Assembly (NCBI RefSeq): GCF_014195535.1
Contig: NZ_JACIBY010000004.1
Coordinates: 504,251-568,250, forward strand
Direction of reading: 5' to 3'
Source: Runella defluvii
GTDB taxonomy: Bacteria; Bacteroidota; Bacteroidia; Cytophagales; Spirosomataceae
Length of the DNA stretch: 64,000 bases
In this document: positions 7,111-16,187 of the stretch, one piece after another
Position numbering within the stretch: position 1 is the stretch's first letter
How the letters are laid out: each line of letters starts with the position of its first letter
Translations under genes and position numbers: made by a program
Notes under the pieces: generated by a model
Database searches by the model: none
Told to the model about the DNA's origin: nothing
The model's input: the letters and a program-made list of their open reading frames with translations, nothing else

Positions 7111-9813
7111 ATGAAATCAAAACAGCTCGCTTGGTTATTAATCGTGTTTTTGGGGCTTTCTGTTGAGGTTTTGGCGCAGCAAAAACCGTCGAAGCAACAA
7201 CAGGCCGAACTTGATAAAGCGGTCAAAGAAGCCGAAGCCGAAATGGCTAAGCTCAAAGATCCTGCGTACATCAATAAAATGTTCGATGAGCAAATCAAAG
7301 AACTCAAAGCCAAGGGACATGCCACGCCTGAGTTGTTGAGGGAATTGGAAAAAGCGCGGGCTGAAATGCTTAAAATGGCCAAGGGGGGCGGAGCACCTGC
7401 ACCCGCCCAACCCGAAGAACTAAGCGAACCAACCGAAACAGTTGCCCCCGCACCTAAGTCAGTAGAACAGCCCGTGCCAACCAATTTTGATGAAGTGGAA
7501 AGCCCGTATTCTAAAGTTCCTTCGTCGTTTCAGTTTTATCGGGAAAGCGAAGTGACGATTGAAACCTTTGCGGCTTTTATGCAGAAAAAATACGGAGTTC
7601 AAGTACGAAAACAAAAGACGGTTGTACTCCCAACGGGTTCAAAAATCACCACATTTCAGCAGTTTATCGAAGATTACCCCGTTTTTGGTGCTTATTTTAA
7701 AGTAAGACACGAATCAAACGGCAAAGCCCTTTTTGCTTCGGGCGATGCTTTTGATAAAACGCGTTGGCCTGAGCTTACGGGAAAAATGATTAATGAAAAT
7801 CAAATTTTTCAAAAGCTACCCAAAGAGTCCAAAATTACGGCTCCTATTTACGAAAGTTTAATCATTGTCCCTGAGCGTCTGAACGTAGCTACCCAAAAGT
7901 TGCGCCTTGCGCACCAAATTATTGCAGGTAAAACGAGGTACTATTTGGATGCATATCGAGGGGATGTCGTACGGAGTGAGTCGCTCATTTTAGAATGCCT
8001 TGATTCACACATTCCCGTTCGTAAAGAGGATAAAAAACCGACGATTACGACGATGCAAACGTTCCATTATGGGCCTCAAAACATCGAAATTCACGTCAAT
8101 AACGATTCTGCTAAATATATATTGGTATCACACAAGGAACCTTTTGTGTCAGTGTATGATACGGCCAAATGGGTTGTCAACTATCCTACTACCCAATGGA
8201 CTGATCCGCGCCTCACCAAAGAAGGGCTTGCTGATGCGGCTTTTGCGGGGAAAAAAACAATAGATTACTACAAAACGCAACTAGGACGTAACAGTTTTGA
8301 TGACCAAGGCTCTATGCTTGTATTACGTCGGGCTTACGATGAGGATGGCAATTTAAGGGAAGGTGCTTTTTGGGAAGTTGAGAAAAATCGTATCGGTTTT
8401 GGAAATTATGTAGATAAACCCTTGGTAACGTTGGAGGTGATTGGACATGAGTTTACCCATGGGGTTATACGCTCGGGAGTGGCCGATTTTATCAGTGAAG
8501 GAGAGTCTGGATCGCTCAATGAAGCCGTTGCTGATATGCTGGGGATTGCCATCAAACATTGGGGATATCCCGCTACGCCTGATTGGGTGATTGCGCCGTA
8601 TGTCTTGCCCAATGGTATCCGAAACCTAAAATGGCCTAAAACAACCTTTCAAAGCAGAACATCTCTCCCGCACCCTGATACCTACGAAGGGAAGTATTGG
8701 CAAGATACGAATGGCTGTATAGCAGACAAAAAAAATGGTAATTGCTGGGTTCATAACAACAGCACGGTTGCGTCGCATTGGTTTTATCTGTTGTCGGAAG
8801 GGGGAAAAGGGACCAACGACCACAATCAAATGTATAACATTGAAAAAGGGATTGGTATCCAAAAAGCAGCCAAATTGGTGTATCAAACGCTTTTTAGCCT
8901 GACGCCCTACACCAACTTTGAACGTTTTGCAGAAGCCACCGTCAAAACGGCCGAACAGATGTTTGGGAAGTGCGCTACCGAAACCCACCGCGTCAAACAC
9001 GCTTGGTATGCCGTGGGCGTATTTGAGGATGCCCCCGCCCGTTGCATGGATTTGACCTTTGACTGGACCTACGACCCCGAGCCCGACAAAGCCATTCGGT
9101 TTTATGTCAAAGGCGATAGCATCGTGTCGGTAGTGCGAACGGAAGACGGCTGGGTGAAAACGTATGCGGAGCGAAATAGCGCGTTTATGCACGTTGTGTC
9201 GAAAGATGAGGAAGGGGTGAAAAACCTGACACTTCCTAAAAACTGGGCGGGAACGATTTATAACAAAATGGAAGAAATTGAGCCAGTGATGGATCAAATG
9301 AATGAAGAGGCACTTGAAAAAGCAAAGGCCGAACTTCGTAATCCAGCCACACCGCCCGAACGGAAAGCGGAGTTAAAAGAAGTGATTCCCCAAGTGGAAA
9401 AATACCTAGCAGAAGGTCGCAAAGCAGCCAACGAAACCAAGAAAAACCTCAAAGAATTGAGCGATGGTACTCACCTGACTAGCGAAGCGGCATTTTGGGG
9501 AGGGCGAAAAGGAAAGCGAGAATTTGACAAAGAAAATATCAAAGGTTCTTACCTCTACCAAGGCAAGTATGTAGCAAAACGCTACGTGCTCAAAGGAGGA
9601 ATCAGTTGGGAATCCACCACCGAGATTCCCTTACGGTATTCTGATTTAGGGCTGTTTGTGCCGCTCAACACGGGCCAATTGCGCATGGGCGTGGACCATT
9701 TTATGAGGGGTTTTCCGCTCAAAATGTTTGGAGGAATAAGTGTCCGAAATATCAAAGAAACCATCCCCGCCAATTTTAACGCTTTGTTCTCCCCAAGCCC
9801 TGTATTTAACTGA
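7111..9813 (+). CDS. Exported M4-family (thermolysin-like) zinc metalloprotease, 900 aa
   Basis: Secreted zinc endopeptidase. The zinc site HEFTH is at residues 446-450 and the third ligand is Glu471 in GESGSLNEA, the M4 pattern; VHNNSTVASHWFYLL further on matches the region of the catalytic His. In order: signal peptide (ends VLAQ); a charged, helical Ala/Glu/Lys segment to about 130; a pro-domain-like region about 150-290; the M4 domain about 330-670; then about 230 extra residues including a long charged helix (NEEALEKAKAELRNPATPPERKAELKE, in part) and a beta-rich C-terminus. The extra N- and C-terminal parts make it much longer than a plain M4 preproenzyme. No type IX sorting domain is visible. 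The stop overlaps the next start by one base. Confidence 0.9.
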   Translation: MKSKQLAWLLIVFLGLSVEVLAQQKPSKQQQAELDKAVKEAEAEMAKLKDPAYINKMFDEQIKELKAKGHATPELLRELEKARAEMLKMAKGGGAPAPAQPEELSEPTETVAPAPKSVEQPVPTNFDEVESPYSKVPSSFQFYRESEVTIETFAAFMQKKYGVQVRKQKTVVLPTGSKITTFQQFIEDYPVFGAYFKVRHESNGKALFASGDAFDKTRWPELTGKMINENQIFQKLPKESKITAPIYESLIIVPERLNVATQKLRLAHQIIAGKTRYYLDAYRGDVVRSESLILECLDSHIPVRKEDKKPTITTMQTFHYGPQNIEIHVNNDSAKYILVSHKEPFVSVYDTAKWVVNYPTTQWTDPRLTKEGLADAAFAGKKTIDYYKTQLGRNSFDDQGSMLVLRRAYDEDGNLREGAFWEVEKNRIGFGNYVDKPLVTLEVIGHEFTHGVIRSGVADFISEGESGSLNEAVADMLGIAIKHWGYPATPDWVIAPYVLPNGIRNLKWPKTTFQSRTSLPHPDTYEGKYWQDTNGCIADKKNGNCWVHNNSTVASHWFYLLSEGGKGTNDHNQMYNIEKGIGIQKAAKLVYQTLFSLTPYTNFERFAEATVKTAEQMFGKCATETHRVKHAWYAVGVFEDAPARCMDLTFDWTYDPEPDKAIRFYVKGDSIVSVVRTEDGWVKTYAERNSAFMHVVSKDEEGVKNLTLPKNWAGTIYNKMEEIEPVMDQMNEEALEKAKAELRNPATPPERKAELKEVIPQVEKYLAEGRKAANETKKNLKELSDGTHLTSEAAFWGGRKGKREFDKENIKGSYLYQGKYVAKRYVLKGGISWESTTEIPLRYSDLGLFVPLNTGQLRMGVDHFMRGFPLKMFGGISVRNIKETIPANFNALFSPSPVFN

Positions 9814-10475
9814 TGAAAACTATTCATGCTCCTTTTTTAATAGTGCTGCTTTTTGGCATTACTTGCGCTAGTTTTGCCCAAAAAACCTTGAAATTTACCG
9901 AACAGCTTACTTTTTCGTACCAAAAAGATGGGCAAAAGAAGGAGTTTAGTGTGTACCTCGACCGTCGTAGTTCGATTTGGCTATTTACCAATGCCGATAG
10001 TTTTGAGGGTACAGCCGATGGTTTGGAGTTTGTGGTGGCCTATCCCAATGGGAAGTACTTGGTTGGTGGAATAGATGACGGTGACCACAAAATCTGTCAA
10101 ACTTTTGACATGCCATTAGCGAGAAAAAATACGCCAAAAGTGAGTGGGAAAGCGTTGGGGAAAACCCAAGTTTTTGGCAAAAACAACTACGGCTGGCCTA
10201 CGCTCAAAGCCCAATTGTTTGAAATAAACGCAGGTCGGATGACCCAAGAAGTATTTTTGTCAACCGTAGCGTTTGATTGTCGTCCGTTGTATGCTTACAA
10301 TTTTTTGTTGGGAATTGAGCATTATTTGCCCATTTTCAATCAGATTGATTATTCAAGTTATTTGCCTAAAAACCAGTTGGTTGTCTCTGATGGTACTTTT
10401 AAATTGGAAAGTCTTTCTCCCACAGAATACTTTATTGATTTGAGACCGTATAGAATGCTTCCCCCAAAAAAATAG
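9813..10475 (+). CDS. Exported protein of unknown function, coupled to the M4 protease
   Basis: The ATG shares its A with the protease stop codon (TGATG), so translation is coupled. Signal peptide MKTIHAPFLIVLLFGITCASFAQ, then about 195 residues of beta-rich chain (LKFTEQLTFSYQKDGQKKEFS, SIWLFTNADSF). No motif recognised. Coupling suggests a partner, inhibitor or substrate of the protease, or simply shared expression; this is inference from position only. Confidence 0.7.
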   Translation: MKTIHAPFLIVLLFGITCASFAQKTLKFTEQLTFSYQKDGQKKEFSVYLDRRSSIWLFTNADSFEGTADGLEFVVAYPNGKYLVGGIDDGDHKICQTFDMPLARKNTPKVSGKALGKTQVFGKNNYGWPTLKAQLFEINAGRMTQEVFLSTVAFDCRPLYAYNFLLGIEHYLPIFNQIDYSSYLPKNQLVVSDGTFKLESLSPTEYFIDLRPYRMLPPKK

Positions 10476-10509
10476 AAGCACTCATCGTTCATCACTCCTC
10501 TCTCATCAC

Positions 10510-10541
10510 TTGGAATGTAGTACCAAAAAGGGTTAATTTTG
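10510..10541 (+). promoter_or_regulatory. Probable Bacteroidota promoter before the 10563 gene
   Basis: TAATTTTG at 10534-10541 matches the -7 box TAnnTTTG, with a TTG at 10510-10512 about 21 bases upstream as a weak -33 element. Transcription would start near 10547, which supports translation from the ATG at 10563 rather than from the TTG at 10539. Confidence 0.5.
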
Positions 10542-10562
10542 GGGCTTTATTTATCCAAGAAT

Positions 10563-10979
10563 ATGAAAAAAGACATTGATTTTACCCCTGTTGAGGGTGT
10601 TGTGGTGACCATTGCCCGCCGTTTCAACGAACTAAACGAAGCCGAGTGGGGCGTGTATTTGATAAATCAGAATGAAACGACCATCACCAACGTTTTTGTG
10701 ACTTCCAGAGGGTATTCGGGCGATGATGCTAAATCGAAAGCCGATCAAGAACGCACCTCTACTTTACGCCACTTTTTTACTGAAATCGGGGCGGGGCAGT
10801 GGGTTCAAGTAGAAACCATCATGCCCGACGTTTTTCACCTCAACAACGAATATTGGGTGAGTTTTTACGTCGGCAGTAAGATTTTTGATAAGAAATTTAT
10901 CTTCGTTCCCGATAGCATCGTCGAGGAAAACCTCCAGCCAATTGCTGAATTGGGACTCGACGGGGTGTTGCACGTATAA
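10563..10979 (+). CDS. Conserved-looking cytoplasmic protein, unknown function (138 aa)
   Basis: No signal peptide or membrane segment. The chain looks like one compact alpha/beta domain (VVVTIARRFNELNEAEWGVYL, ETTITNVFVTSRGYSG), with an acidic C-terminus (VEENLQPIAELGLDGVLHV). The start at 10563 is chosen because a promoter box precedes it and because the eight extra upstream residues lie before the predicted transcript start. It has its own promoter and ends at a strong palindrome shared with the convergent glycosyltransferase gene. I do not recognise the family. Confidence 0.75.
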   Translation: MKKDIDFTPVEGVVVTIARRFNELNEAEWGVYLINQNETTITNVFVTSRGYSGDDAKSKADQERTSTLRHFFTEIGAGQWVQVETIMPDVFHLNNEYWVSFYVGSKIFDKKFIFVPDSIVEENLQPIAELGLDGVLHV

Positions 10980-10980
10980 A

Positions 10981-11011
10981 ACTTTCGGGAAGCTTCAAGC
11001 TTCCCGAAAGT
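10981..11011. terminator. Bidirectional hairpin between convergent genes
   Basis: Perfect inverted repeat with 15-base arms (ACTTTCGGGAAGCTT and its complement) around a single central base, located between the stop codons of two converging genes. A-rich and T-rich flanks fit a terminator working both ways. Confidence 0.75.
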
Positions 11012-11015
11012 TGGC

Positions 11016-12164
11016 TTATTTTCGACGAATTTTCTCAAATTCCTTGGCCAAATTCCCCGCCACAATGTTGATGTCGTAAAGCTCCCAGACCATCTTTTTG
11101 GCGTTTTGGGCTAGTATTTGGCCATATTTAGGGTTTTGGAGCATTGTTCTTAATCCATCATAAACATCTTCGACGGTAAGTGGGGCTTCATGGGCGGCAT
11201 TGTATTTTGCCACTGTTCCGTCAAATCCAATGCGGTCTGAAACGAGGGATGGCACGCCCGCCGTCATGGCTTCGAGGGCGGCAATGGAAAAGCCTTCGGA
11301 GTAGGAGGGAAGCGTAAAAATATCGGCATCGGCCAAAGCTGCTTTTTTGGCTTCACCCGTCAGCATCCCTACCATAATCATTTTATCCTGCAATTGATGT
11401 TCGGCAATAAAACGCTCCGTTTCGGCTTGGTAGCCGTCGTCGGGACCCGCCAAAATCAGCAAGGCATCATTATGCTTTTCGGTATATTTTTTAAACGCAG
11501 GTAACAACAAATCCAAGCCTTTTTTGATGTTCAAGCGTCCCATAAACAAAACCAGTTTTTTATCAGTGGGCAAGTTAAATTGGCTTCGGAATGTCCCTTT
11601 TGGAGGTAAGTGTGCCAATTCATCCAACTGCATACCGTTGGGGATAATGGCCACATTGGGATGCTGAAAACCTAAAAATTGGCGCAAGTCGTTGAGTTCG
11701 TCGTGGTTATTGATTTGAATCAATTGCGCTTTTTTCAAAAAACGTTTTTGGAACAAGATTCCAAACAACTTCTTTTTCCAATAACCGTGATTTATCGCCC
11801 ATTTGTCGAGCAAGCCGTGGATGGTGATGGCCTTTGGGGTGTTATTTTTAAACAAAAACGGCGCGACACTTCCAAAATGCCAAATTCCGTGGCAATGCAC
11901 CACGTCGTATTCGTGAATGTGTTGTCGAAGGTAATCCCACGCTTCGAGCGAGAATTCGGGAAAAAAGCGGCTTATGGGCGTCGTGCGCTTGCACACGATG
12001 ACGCGAGCACCTTCGGGGGCAGGATACACCTTGTCGCCTGGTGTAATCGGGCTCAAAATATCAACTTCGTGCCCTAGCTTGAGCACCACCGTGGTATGGT
12101 CGTAAATGATTCGGGCGGGGCCACCAATGGCCCAGGTATAAGCGCAAATATTCAAGATTCTCAT
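11016..12164 (-). CDS. Glycosyltransferase family 4 (GT-B fold)
   Basis: Cytoplasmic retaining glycosyltransferase that moves a sugar from a nucleotide-sugar to a growing glycan, likely a surface polysaccharide. The N-terminal acceptor domain has the glycine-rich GGPARIIYD loop near residue 14. The C-terminal donor domain has GRLNIKKGLDLLLPAF and the EX7E motif EGFSIAALE followed by AMTAGVPSLVS, where the nucleotide-sugar binds. The length, 382 residues, is normal. It stands alone without other polysaccharide genes, so donor and acceptor are unknown. A TATCTTTG box lies five bases before the ATG. Confidence 0.92.
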   Translation of the reverse strand: MRILNICAYTWAIGGPARIIYDHTTVVLKLGHEVDILSPITPGDKVYPAPEGARVIVCKRTTPISRFFPEFSLEAWDYLRQHIHEYDVVHCHGIWHFGSVAPFLFKNNTPKAITIHGLLDKWAINHGYWKKKLFGILFQKRFLKKAQLIQINNHDELNDLRQFLGFQHPNVAIIPNGMQLDELAHLPPKGTFRSQFNLPTDKKLVLFMGRLNIKKGLDLLLPAFKKYTEKHNDALLILAGPDDGYQAETERFIAEHQLQDKMIMVGMLTGEAKKAALADADIFTLPSYSEGFSIAALEAMTAGVPSLVSDRIGFDGTVAKYNAAHEAPLTVEDVYDGLRTMLQNPKYGQILAQNAKKMVWELYDINIVAGNLAKEFEKIRRK

Positions 12165-12169
12165 GGGGG

Positions 12170-12177
12170 CAAAGATA
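12170..12177 (-). promoter_or_regulatory. -7 promoter box just upstream of the GT4 gene
   Basis: On the minus strand TATCTTTG (TAnnTTTG) ends five bases before the ATG at 12164. A transcript starting the usual distance downstream would begin at or near the start codon, giving a leaderless or nearly leaderless mRNA. I see no clear -33 TTTG at 19 bases. Confidence 0.4.
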
Positions 12178-12250
12178 CAAACGAATCGCGGAGTTTTTTG
12201 GCACGCTCTTTGTGAAGGGTTTTCTATACCATATTAAGACCCATTATTTG

Positions 12251-13015
12251 ATGAAAAAGCTACTTCTAGTGTTAGGGTGTGCATTGAGCATTGCTACTCA
12301 AGCCCAAGATTTAATGCTATACGGAATTTCACCCAGTTATTCCCAAGCAGGGAAATTCACCAAAAAGCTAGGGTACAATGTAAACGTCTCTTCGGTGATG
12401 AATGCCTTTAGCCAGACCGTCGATGGAAAACGTTTTCCAAGTGGGCACACGCACCTTGTTTTACACGGCTTGGCGACTTATCAGGTGTCAAAACCGCTAA
12501 CGATTGCCGCTGGGTACGCGTTTGGGAGACACAGTATTTTTGGACTCCGCGAAAACGAACATCGCCTGATAGCGCAAGCGACATACCAACACAAACTTGG
12601 GAATTTTATCATAACCCACCGTGGCCGCTTCGAGTGGCGGCAACCCACTAACTTACAGACCCGTATCACTTCTCAGGCGTCCATTGGACGTTATCAAGTA
12701 TGGGCAACTTTGCCTTTGTACGATCCCAAAAAAGAAAAACAAGGCTTTTTCTTGTCGGCCTCTAACGAAGCATTTTTATACTTTAAAGGAGCAACAAACG
12801 GTCCAGTGAGCTCACGCAATGGATCCTTGGTTTCGGAAAACTGGATGCACCTCGGCGGAGGATATAATTTTGGACTTACTCGGGCCGAATTGGGATATTG
12901 TTTTCAGGCTTTGGTACGTAATAAAGCCCAAGACTATCGTTTCTTTAACCTGCTCCAACTTAATATTTATCACACAATTAATTGGAATGATATTCAATAT
13001 TGGTGGTATTTGTGA
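12251..13015 (+). CDS. DUF2490-like outer-membrane protein
   Basis: Signal peptide MKKLLLVLGCALSIATQAQ, then about 235 residues of alternating aromatic and polar residues as in a beta-barrel. It ends in aromatic residues (QYWWYL), typical of barrel C-termini. The segment ENEHRLIAQATYQHKLGNFIITHRGRFEWRQ (shown only for orientation, positions about 110-140) resembles the core of DUF2490 proteins. The start at 12251 is chosen because it begins the signal peptide; 13 further in-frame codons lie upstream. Gene one of the plus-strand locus that runs to 34.4 kb. Confidence 0.65.
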   Translation: MKKLLLVLGCALSIATQAQDLMLYGISPSYSQAGKFTKKLGYNVNVSSVMNAFSQTVDGKRFPSGHTHLVLHGLATYQVSKPLTIAAGYAFGRHSIFGLRENEHRLIAQATYQHKLGNFIITHRGRFEWRQPTNLQTRITSQASIGRYQVWATLPLYDPKKEKQGFFLSASNEAFLYFKGATNGPVSSRNGSLVSENWMHLGGGYNFGLTRAELGYCFQALVRNKAQDYRFFNLLQLNIYHTINWNDIQYWWYL

Positions 13016-13070
13016 GAAGTTAGGCACGAAAATTGTTATTGTTTGTATGATAGTATTTTAAAGTTTTCAA

Positions 13071-13078
13071 TACCTTTG
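13071..13078 (+). promoter_or_regulatory. -7 promoter box before the first PPPE-family gene
   Basis: TACCTTTG matches TAnnTTTG. It lies 20 bases before the TTG at 13099, which leaves a short leader and supports TTG as the start codon. No good -33 box is seen at the expected distance. Confidence 0.45.
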
Positions 13079-13098
13079 GGGTAAAATTTCATTATTCC

Positions 13099-13647
13099 TT
13101 GAAAAAATTAACTGCAATCGGTCTCCTACTACTGCTGCTCTACAATATGTTTGGGCTGACAGTAACCGTTTTGCTTTTTGACAAGGATTTTAGAACAGCA
13201 TCGCCGACCGCCGCAAACGACGAGTGGCAAACCCTCAAAATGCACCTCCCTACGCTTCCTTATAATACAACCTGGGAAAATGCGCAAGGGCAGGAAGGAT
13301 TAATCAGACATGGGGATGAGTTTTATAACGTGACCGAACAACGTCACGAAAATGATACTTTGTACGTAACCATGAAAACCAACCAAACAGCGCGTGATCG
13401 CTTTTTTGAGTTGGCCGACCAAATTCAAGAGATGACTGACCAAACGGCGCAGTCGCCCGATAGCCCAATGGGGAAAGCGGTGAAACTCTTGTCCGATTTA
13501 TTGAAAGTTTATCTTCCCACTTCTATCATGGAATGGCCTACTGCTCAGGTGATTAAAACTTTGAGCCAAGAGAACTATGCCACACCAACACATTCATTGC
13601 TTCAAGCTGTTTTATTGCTTCATTGTCCGCCTCCAGAGCACGTTTAA
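13099..13647 (+). CDS. Small membrane-anchored protein, 'PPPE' family copy 1, TTG start
   Basis: Member of an unnamed paralogous family with three copies in this window (also 18291 and 29065). An N-terminal hydrophobic segment LLLLLLYNMFGLTVTVLLF serves as signal anchor. The exported domain shares PY..T, G.I(R/Q) and FY blocks, a DTLYV(T)MKTN block and an ARxxFxxLxxxI helix with the other two. The C-terminus ends in CPPPEHV. The frame opens at a TTG followed by AAAAAA, as in copy 3; no ATG is near. It precedes a small ORF and a predicted outer-membrane barrel gene. Function unknown; the repeated position ahead of outer-membrane protein genes suggests an envelope role. Confidence 0.8.
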   Translation: MKKLTAIGLLLLLLYNMFGLTVTVLLFDKDFRTASPTAANDEWQTLKMHLPTLPYNTTWENAQGQEGLIRHGDEFYNVTEQRHENDTLYVTMKTNQTARDRFFELADQIQEMTDQTAQSPDSPMGKAVKLLSDLLKVYLPTSIMEWPTAQVIKTLSQENYATPTHSLLQAVLLLHCPPPEHV

Positions 13648-13742
13648 TGAAAACTATGGGTGAAGACTGCCTCAAGGGTAGCTCATTCAAATAGGCTATT
13701 TATCGCCTATTGACAACCATTTTTCATTAACCCAAGCTCATA

Positions 13743-13967
13743 ATGAAGACACTTATAGGGGTACTATTACTATTGGCTACGGCTCTGCTTACCTGTAGAG
13801 ATACGCAAGCAGCTAAAAAGTGGTCTAGTAAAAGCGCGCAATTATGTACTCGTCCGAACGAAGTTCGTACGTTTGACCTTTCAACAACTAGTGAAACATC
13901 GGTAAAAGACATACCGCCAGTGGGGTGTGCTTTGCCAATGGCGCAGCTAGAAAAGGTAGTACAATAA
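13743..13967 (+). CDS. Possible small exported protein (74 aa)
   Basis: The ATG is followed by a convincing signal sequence (MKTLIGVLLLLATALLTC), then 55 polar residues with two more Cys. LLTC is close to a lipobox, and cleavage after TQA is an alternative. It sits alone between a PPPE-family gene and a barrel gene, with hairpins after it. It may be a real short lipoprotein; the lack of any recognisable family keeps confidence moderate. Confidence 0.5.
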   Translation: MKTLIGVLLLLATALLTCRDTQAAKKWSSKSAQLCTRPNEVRTFDLSTTSETSVKDIPPVGCALPMAQLEKVVQ

Positions 13968-14002
13968 CGCTCCTGTAACAAATTCATCTATGTTAATGCT
14001 GG

Positions 14003-14051
14003 GTTGAAAACAAATCATTTTCAACAACCCTCTTTCGTAAGCTGACGAAAG
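14003..14051. repeat. Two adjacent hairpins
   Basis: GTTGAAAA (14003-14010) pairs with TTTTCAAC (14018-14025), and CTTTCGT (14032-14038) pairs with ACGAAAG (14045-14051). They lie between the 74-residue ORF and the barrel gene at 14128 and may end the upstream transcript. Neither is followed by a clear T-run. Confidence 0.45.
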
Positions 14052-14127
14052 GCCGTCGTTATTGAGCAAATTGCTTACTGACGTAGCTCCTCGTTTGTAC
14101 ACGGAAGCCTAAGATTATCATAACCAG

Positions 14128-15231
14128 ATGAAAAAAATTATATACTCTCTAATCGGTTTATTTTTAGCCAATGAAAGCTTTTCGCAAGGTTGCGTAGCGG
14201 TTCGTCACATGAGTTGTGCAGCTACTAATTCGCTTACATCTTCCGAATATTTTAAACAAAAAAATGCCCAGTGGCAGGTCAACATGGGCTACCGCTATTT
14301 TCGTTCGTACAAACACTTTGTGGGCGATGAAGAGCAAAAACACCGCGTAGAACAGGGAACAGAAGTAATCAACTTGTCGCACGCACTAGATTTGGGGATT
14401 AGCTACCAACCCAACGCCCGCTTGTCTTTGGGGGTTAATTTGCCCATTCAATACAACGACCGTTCTTCGCTTTACGAACATTATGGCAATGCCGTCAGTG
14501 GCAATCCTGATCAAAAACGTTTTCACACAAAATCGCAGGGTATTGGCGACGTACGTATCTCGGCAACGTATTGGATGATAAATCCTTACAAACTACCAAA
14601 GTTTAATTTTGCCATCGGTGGTGGTCTTAAATTGCCAACGGGCAACTACCACGTTACCGACGCGTTTCACAAACTCAATAAAGAAAAACAAGATTATACC
14701 ATCGTCAAACCCGTTGACCAGTCGATTCAGTTGGGGGATGGTGGCGTAGGTTTTAGCTTAGAAACCCAAGGTTACTGGCAAATTGCTAAAACAACAACGG
14801 CTTATTTAAACGGATTTTATTTGTTTAACCCCAAAGAAACCAACGGTGTCGTACGTAGCCCAGAAGCTACTACCATTGATTTAGTCACGGGGACATTTTC
14901 AGTGGCTGACCAATTTGCAGCGCGTGCGGGCGTGAGCCAAACGTTTGCCAACTATTTCTCGGTGATGTTGGGTGGTCGTGCCGAAGGAGTTCCTGCCATT
15001 GATGCCATCGGTGGAAGCAGCGGTTTCCGCCGCCCAGGCTACATTATTTCGGTAGAACCTGGTGTTGCTTTTATGAAGGGTAAATTTTCGGCAACCGCTA
15101 CGGTGCCTTATGCACTTTACCGCAACCGTACTAGAAGCTATTCTGACCGCCTTGATCCGCTTGGCGTACGTCACGGAGATGCAGCATTTGCCGACTACTT
15201 GGTTTCGGTAAACATTAGTCGCTGGTTCTAA
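14128..15231 (+). CDS. Predicted outer-membrane beta-barrel, GCVAVR type (367 aa)
   Basis: Signal peptide of about 19 residues, then a Cys-bearing opening GCVAVRHMSC and a barrel-like chain with many alternating strands (WQVNMGYRYFRSYKHFVG, LSLGVNLPIQYNDRSS, FSATATVPYALYRNRT). The C-terminus NISRWF ends in Phe, the usual barrel-assembly signal. It resembles the outer-membrane proteins often labelled MetA-pathway or transporter family in Bacteroidota (assigned by eye). Together with the next gene it precedes the first PAP2/haloperoxidase-like gene with short gaps, so a shared transcript is likely. Substrate unknown. The paired N-terminal Cys are unusual for a barrel. Confidence 0.7.
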   Translation: MKKIIYSLIGLFLANESFSQGCVAVRHMSCAATNSLTSSEYFKQKNAQWQVNMGYRYFRSYKHFVGDEEQKHRVEQGTEVINLSHALDLGISYQPNARLSLGVNLPIQYNDRSSLYEHYGNAVSGNPDQKRFHTKSQGIGDVRISATYWMINPYKLPKFNFAIGGGLKLPTGNYHVTDAFHKLNKEKQDYTIVKPVDQSIQLGDGGVGFSLETQGYWQIAKTTTAYLNGFYLFNPKETNGVVRSPEATTIDLVTGTFSVADQFAARAGVSQTFANYFSVMLGGRAEGVPAIDAIGGSSGFRRPGYIISVEPGVAFMKGKFSATATVPYALYRNRTRSYSDRLDPLGVRHGDAAFADYLVSVNISRWF

Positions 15232-15291
15232 CGTATAGGTGCAGCGTTATATTTTTTGATGAATTATAATTACGTATTAATAGATTATTGA

Positions 15292-16185
15292 ATGAAAAAG
15301 TTACCTCTTTTATCGACGATAGCAGCAATTTGCTTCTCATTGTCGGCCATGGCCCAGATGCCCAACGACGCGATTTATATGTCGAAAGGGCAGGTGTGTG
15401 TAGCTACCATGTACACCAATAGTTCTTGGAAAGAATACTGGGAAAATACCCTCAAGCGTGAAAACCTCAACATTGGGACACATACCACGCAGAGCGTGAT
15501 GGTGATGCCTGCCATTGGGGTGAGCAATCGCCTAAACTTGATGTTGGCTTTGCCTTATGTTTGGACACAAACATCGGCAGGTAACTTGATGGGACAGAAA
15601 GGTTTACAAGATTTGTCGGGATGGCTCAAGTGGAAAGCTGTTGATGTGAAAGGATTCTCCTTAAATGGTTTAATTGGAGCTTCTATCCCAGTGAGTAAGT
15701 ACGTGCCCGACTTTTTACCGATGTCGATTGGGCTTCAGTGCCGTACGGTATCAGCACGTATTTTGCCTAGTTATCAGCACAAATCAGGTGCGTATGTGAC
15801 GGGGCATTGGACGTACTCATGGCGCAGCAACATTCACGTGGATCGTGATGCGTATCAGGCCGATGACCGTGTCTATAATACTAACGAAGTCAATGTCCCT
15901 AATGCCACCGATTGGGGCGCAAGGGTAGGGATTTTGAAAAGAAAATGGCAAACAGAAGTGTTTGTGGAGAACTTCTCTTGTGTAAACGGGGATAATATTC
16001 GCCGCAATGACATGCCTTTCCCAACCAACAACATGGAAGCCACTACCGTGGGCTGGTACGGAAAACTTCAGCCCAAAGCCTTGGGGATGAACGCCCGCGT
16101 AAGCTACGTAACCAACGGCCTTAACATGGGACAAAGTACGAGCATAATGGTAGGGGTATTGTATTTGTTTAATTTCAAAAAGTAA
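15292..16185 (+). CDS. Predicted outer-membrane beta-barrel protein (297 aa)
   Basis: The signal peptide ends in SAMA-Q. The mature part has the alternating pattern of a barrel (SVMVMPAIGVSNRLNLMLALPYVW, FSLNGLIGASIPVSKY), and the C-terminus is SIMVGVLYLFNFKK. It opens with MPNDAIYMSKGQVCVATMY, a similar position for a Cys as in the preceding barrel, so the two may be distant relatives or partners. It ends two bases before the PAP2/haloperoxidase-like lipoprotein gene, so co-expression is very likely. Confidence 0.7.
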   Translation: MKKLPLLSTIAAICFSLSAMAQMPNDAIYMSKGQVCVATMYTNSSWKEYWENTLKRENLNIGTHTTQSVMVMPAIGVSNRLNLMLALPYVWTQTSAGNLMGQKGLQDLSGWLKWKAVDVKGFSLNGLIGASIPVSKYVPDFLPMSIGLQCRTVSARILPSYQHKSGAYVTGHWTYSWRSNIHVDRDAYQADDRVYNTNEVNVPNATDWGARVGILKRKWQTEVFVENFSCVNGDNIRRNDMPFPTNNMEATTVGWYGKLQPKALGMNARVSYVTNGLNMGQSTSIMVGVLYLFNFKK

Positions 16186-16187
16186 TA

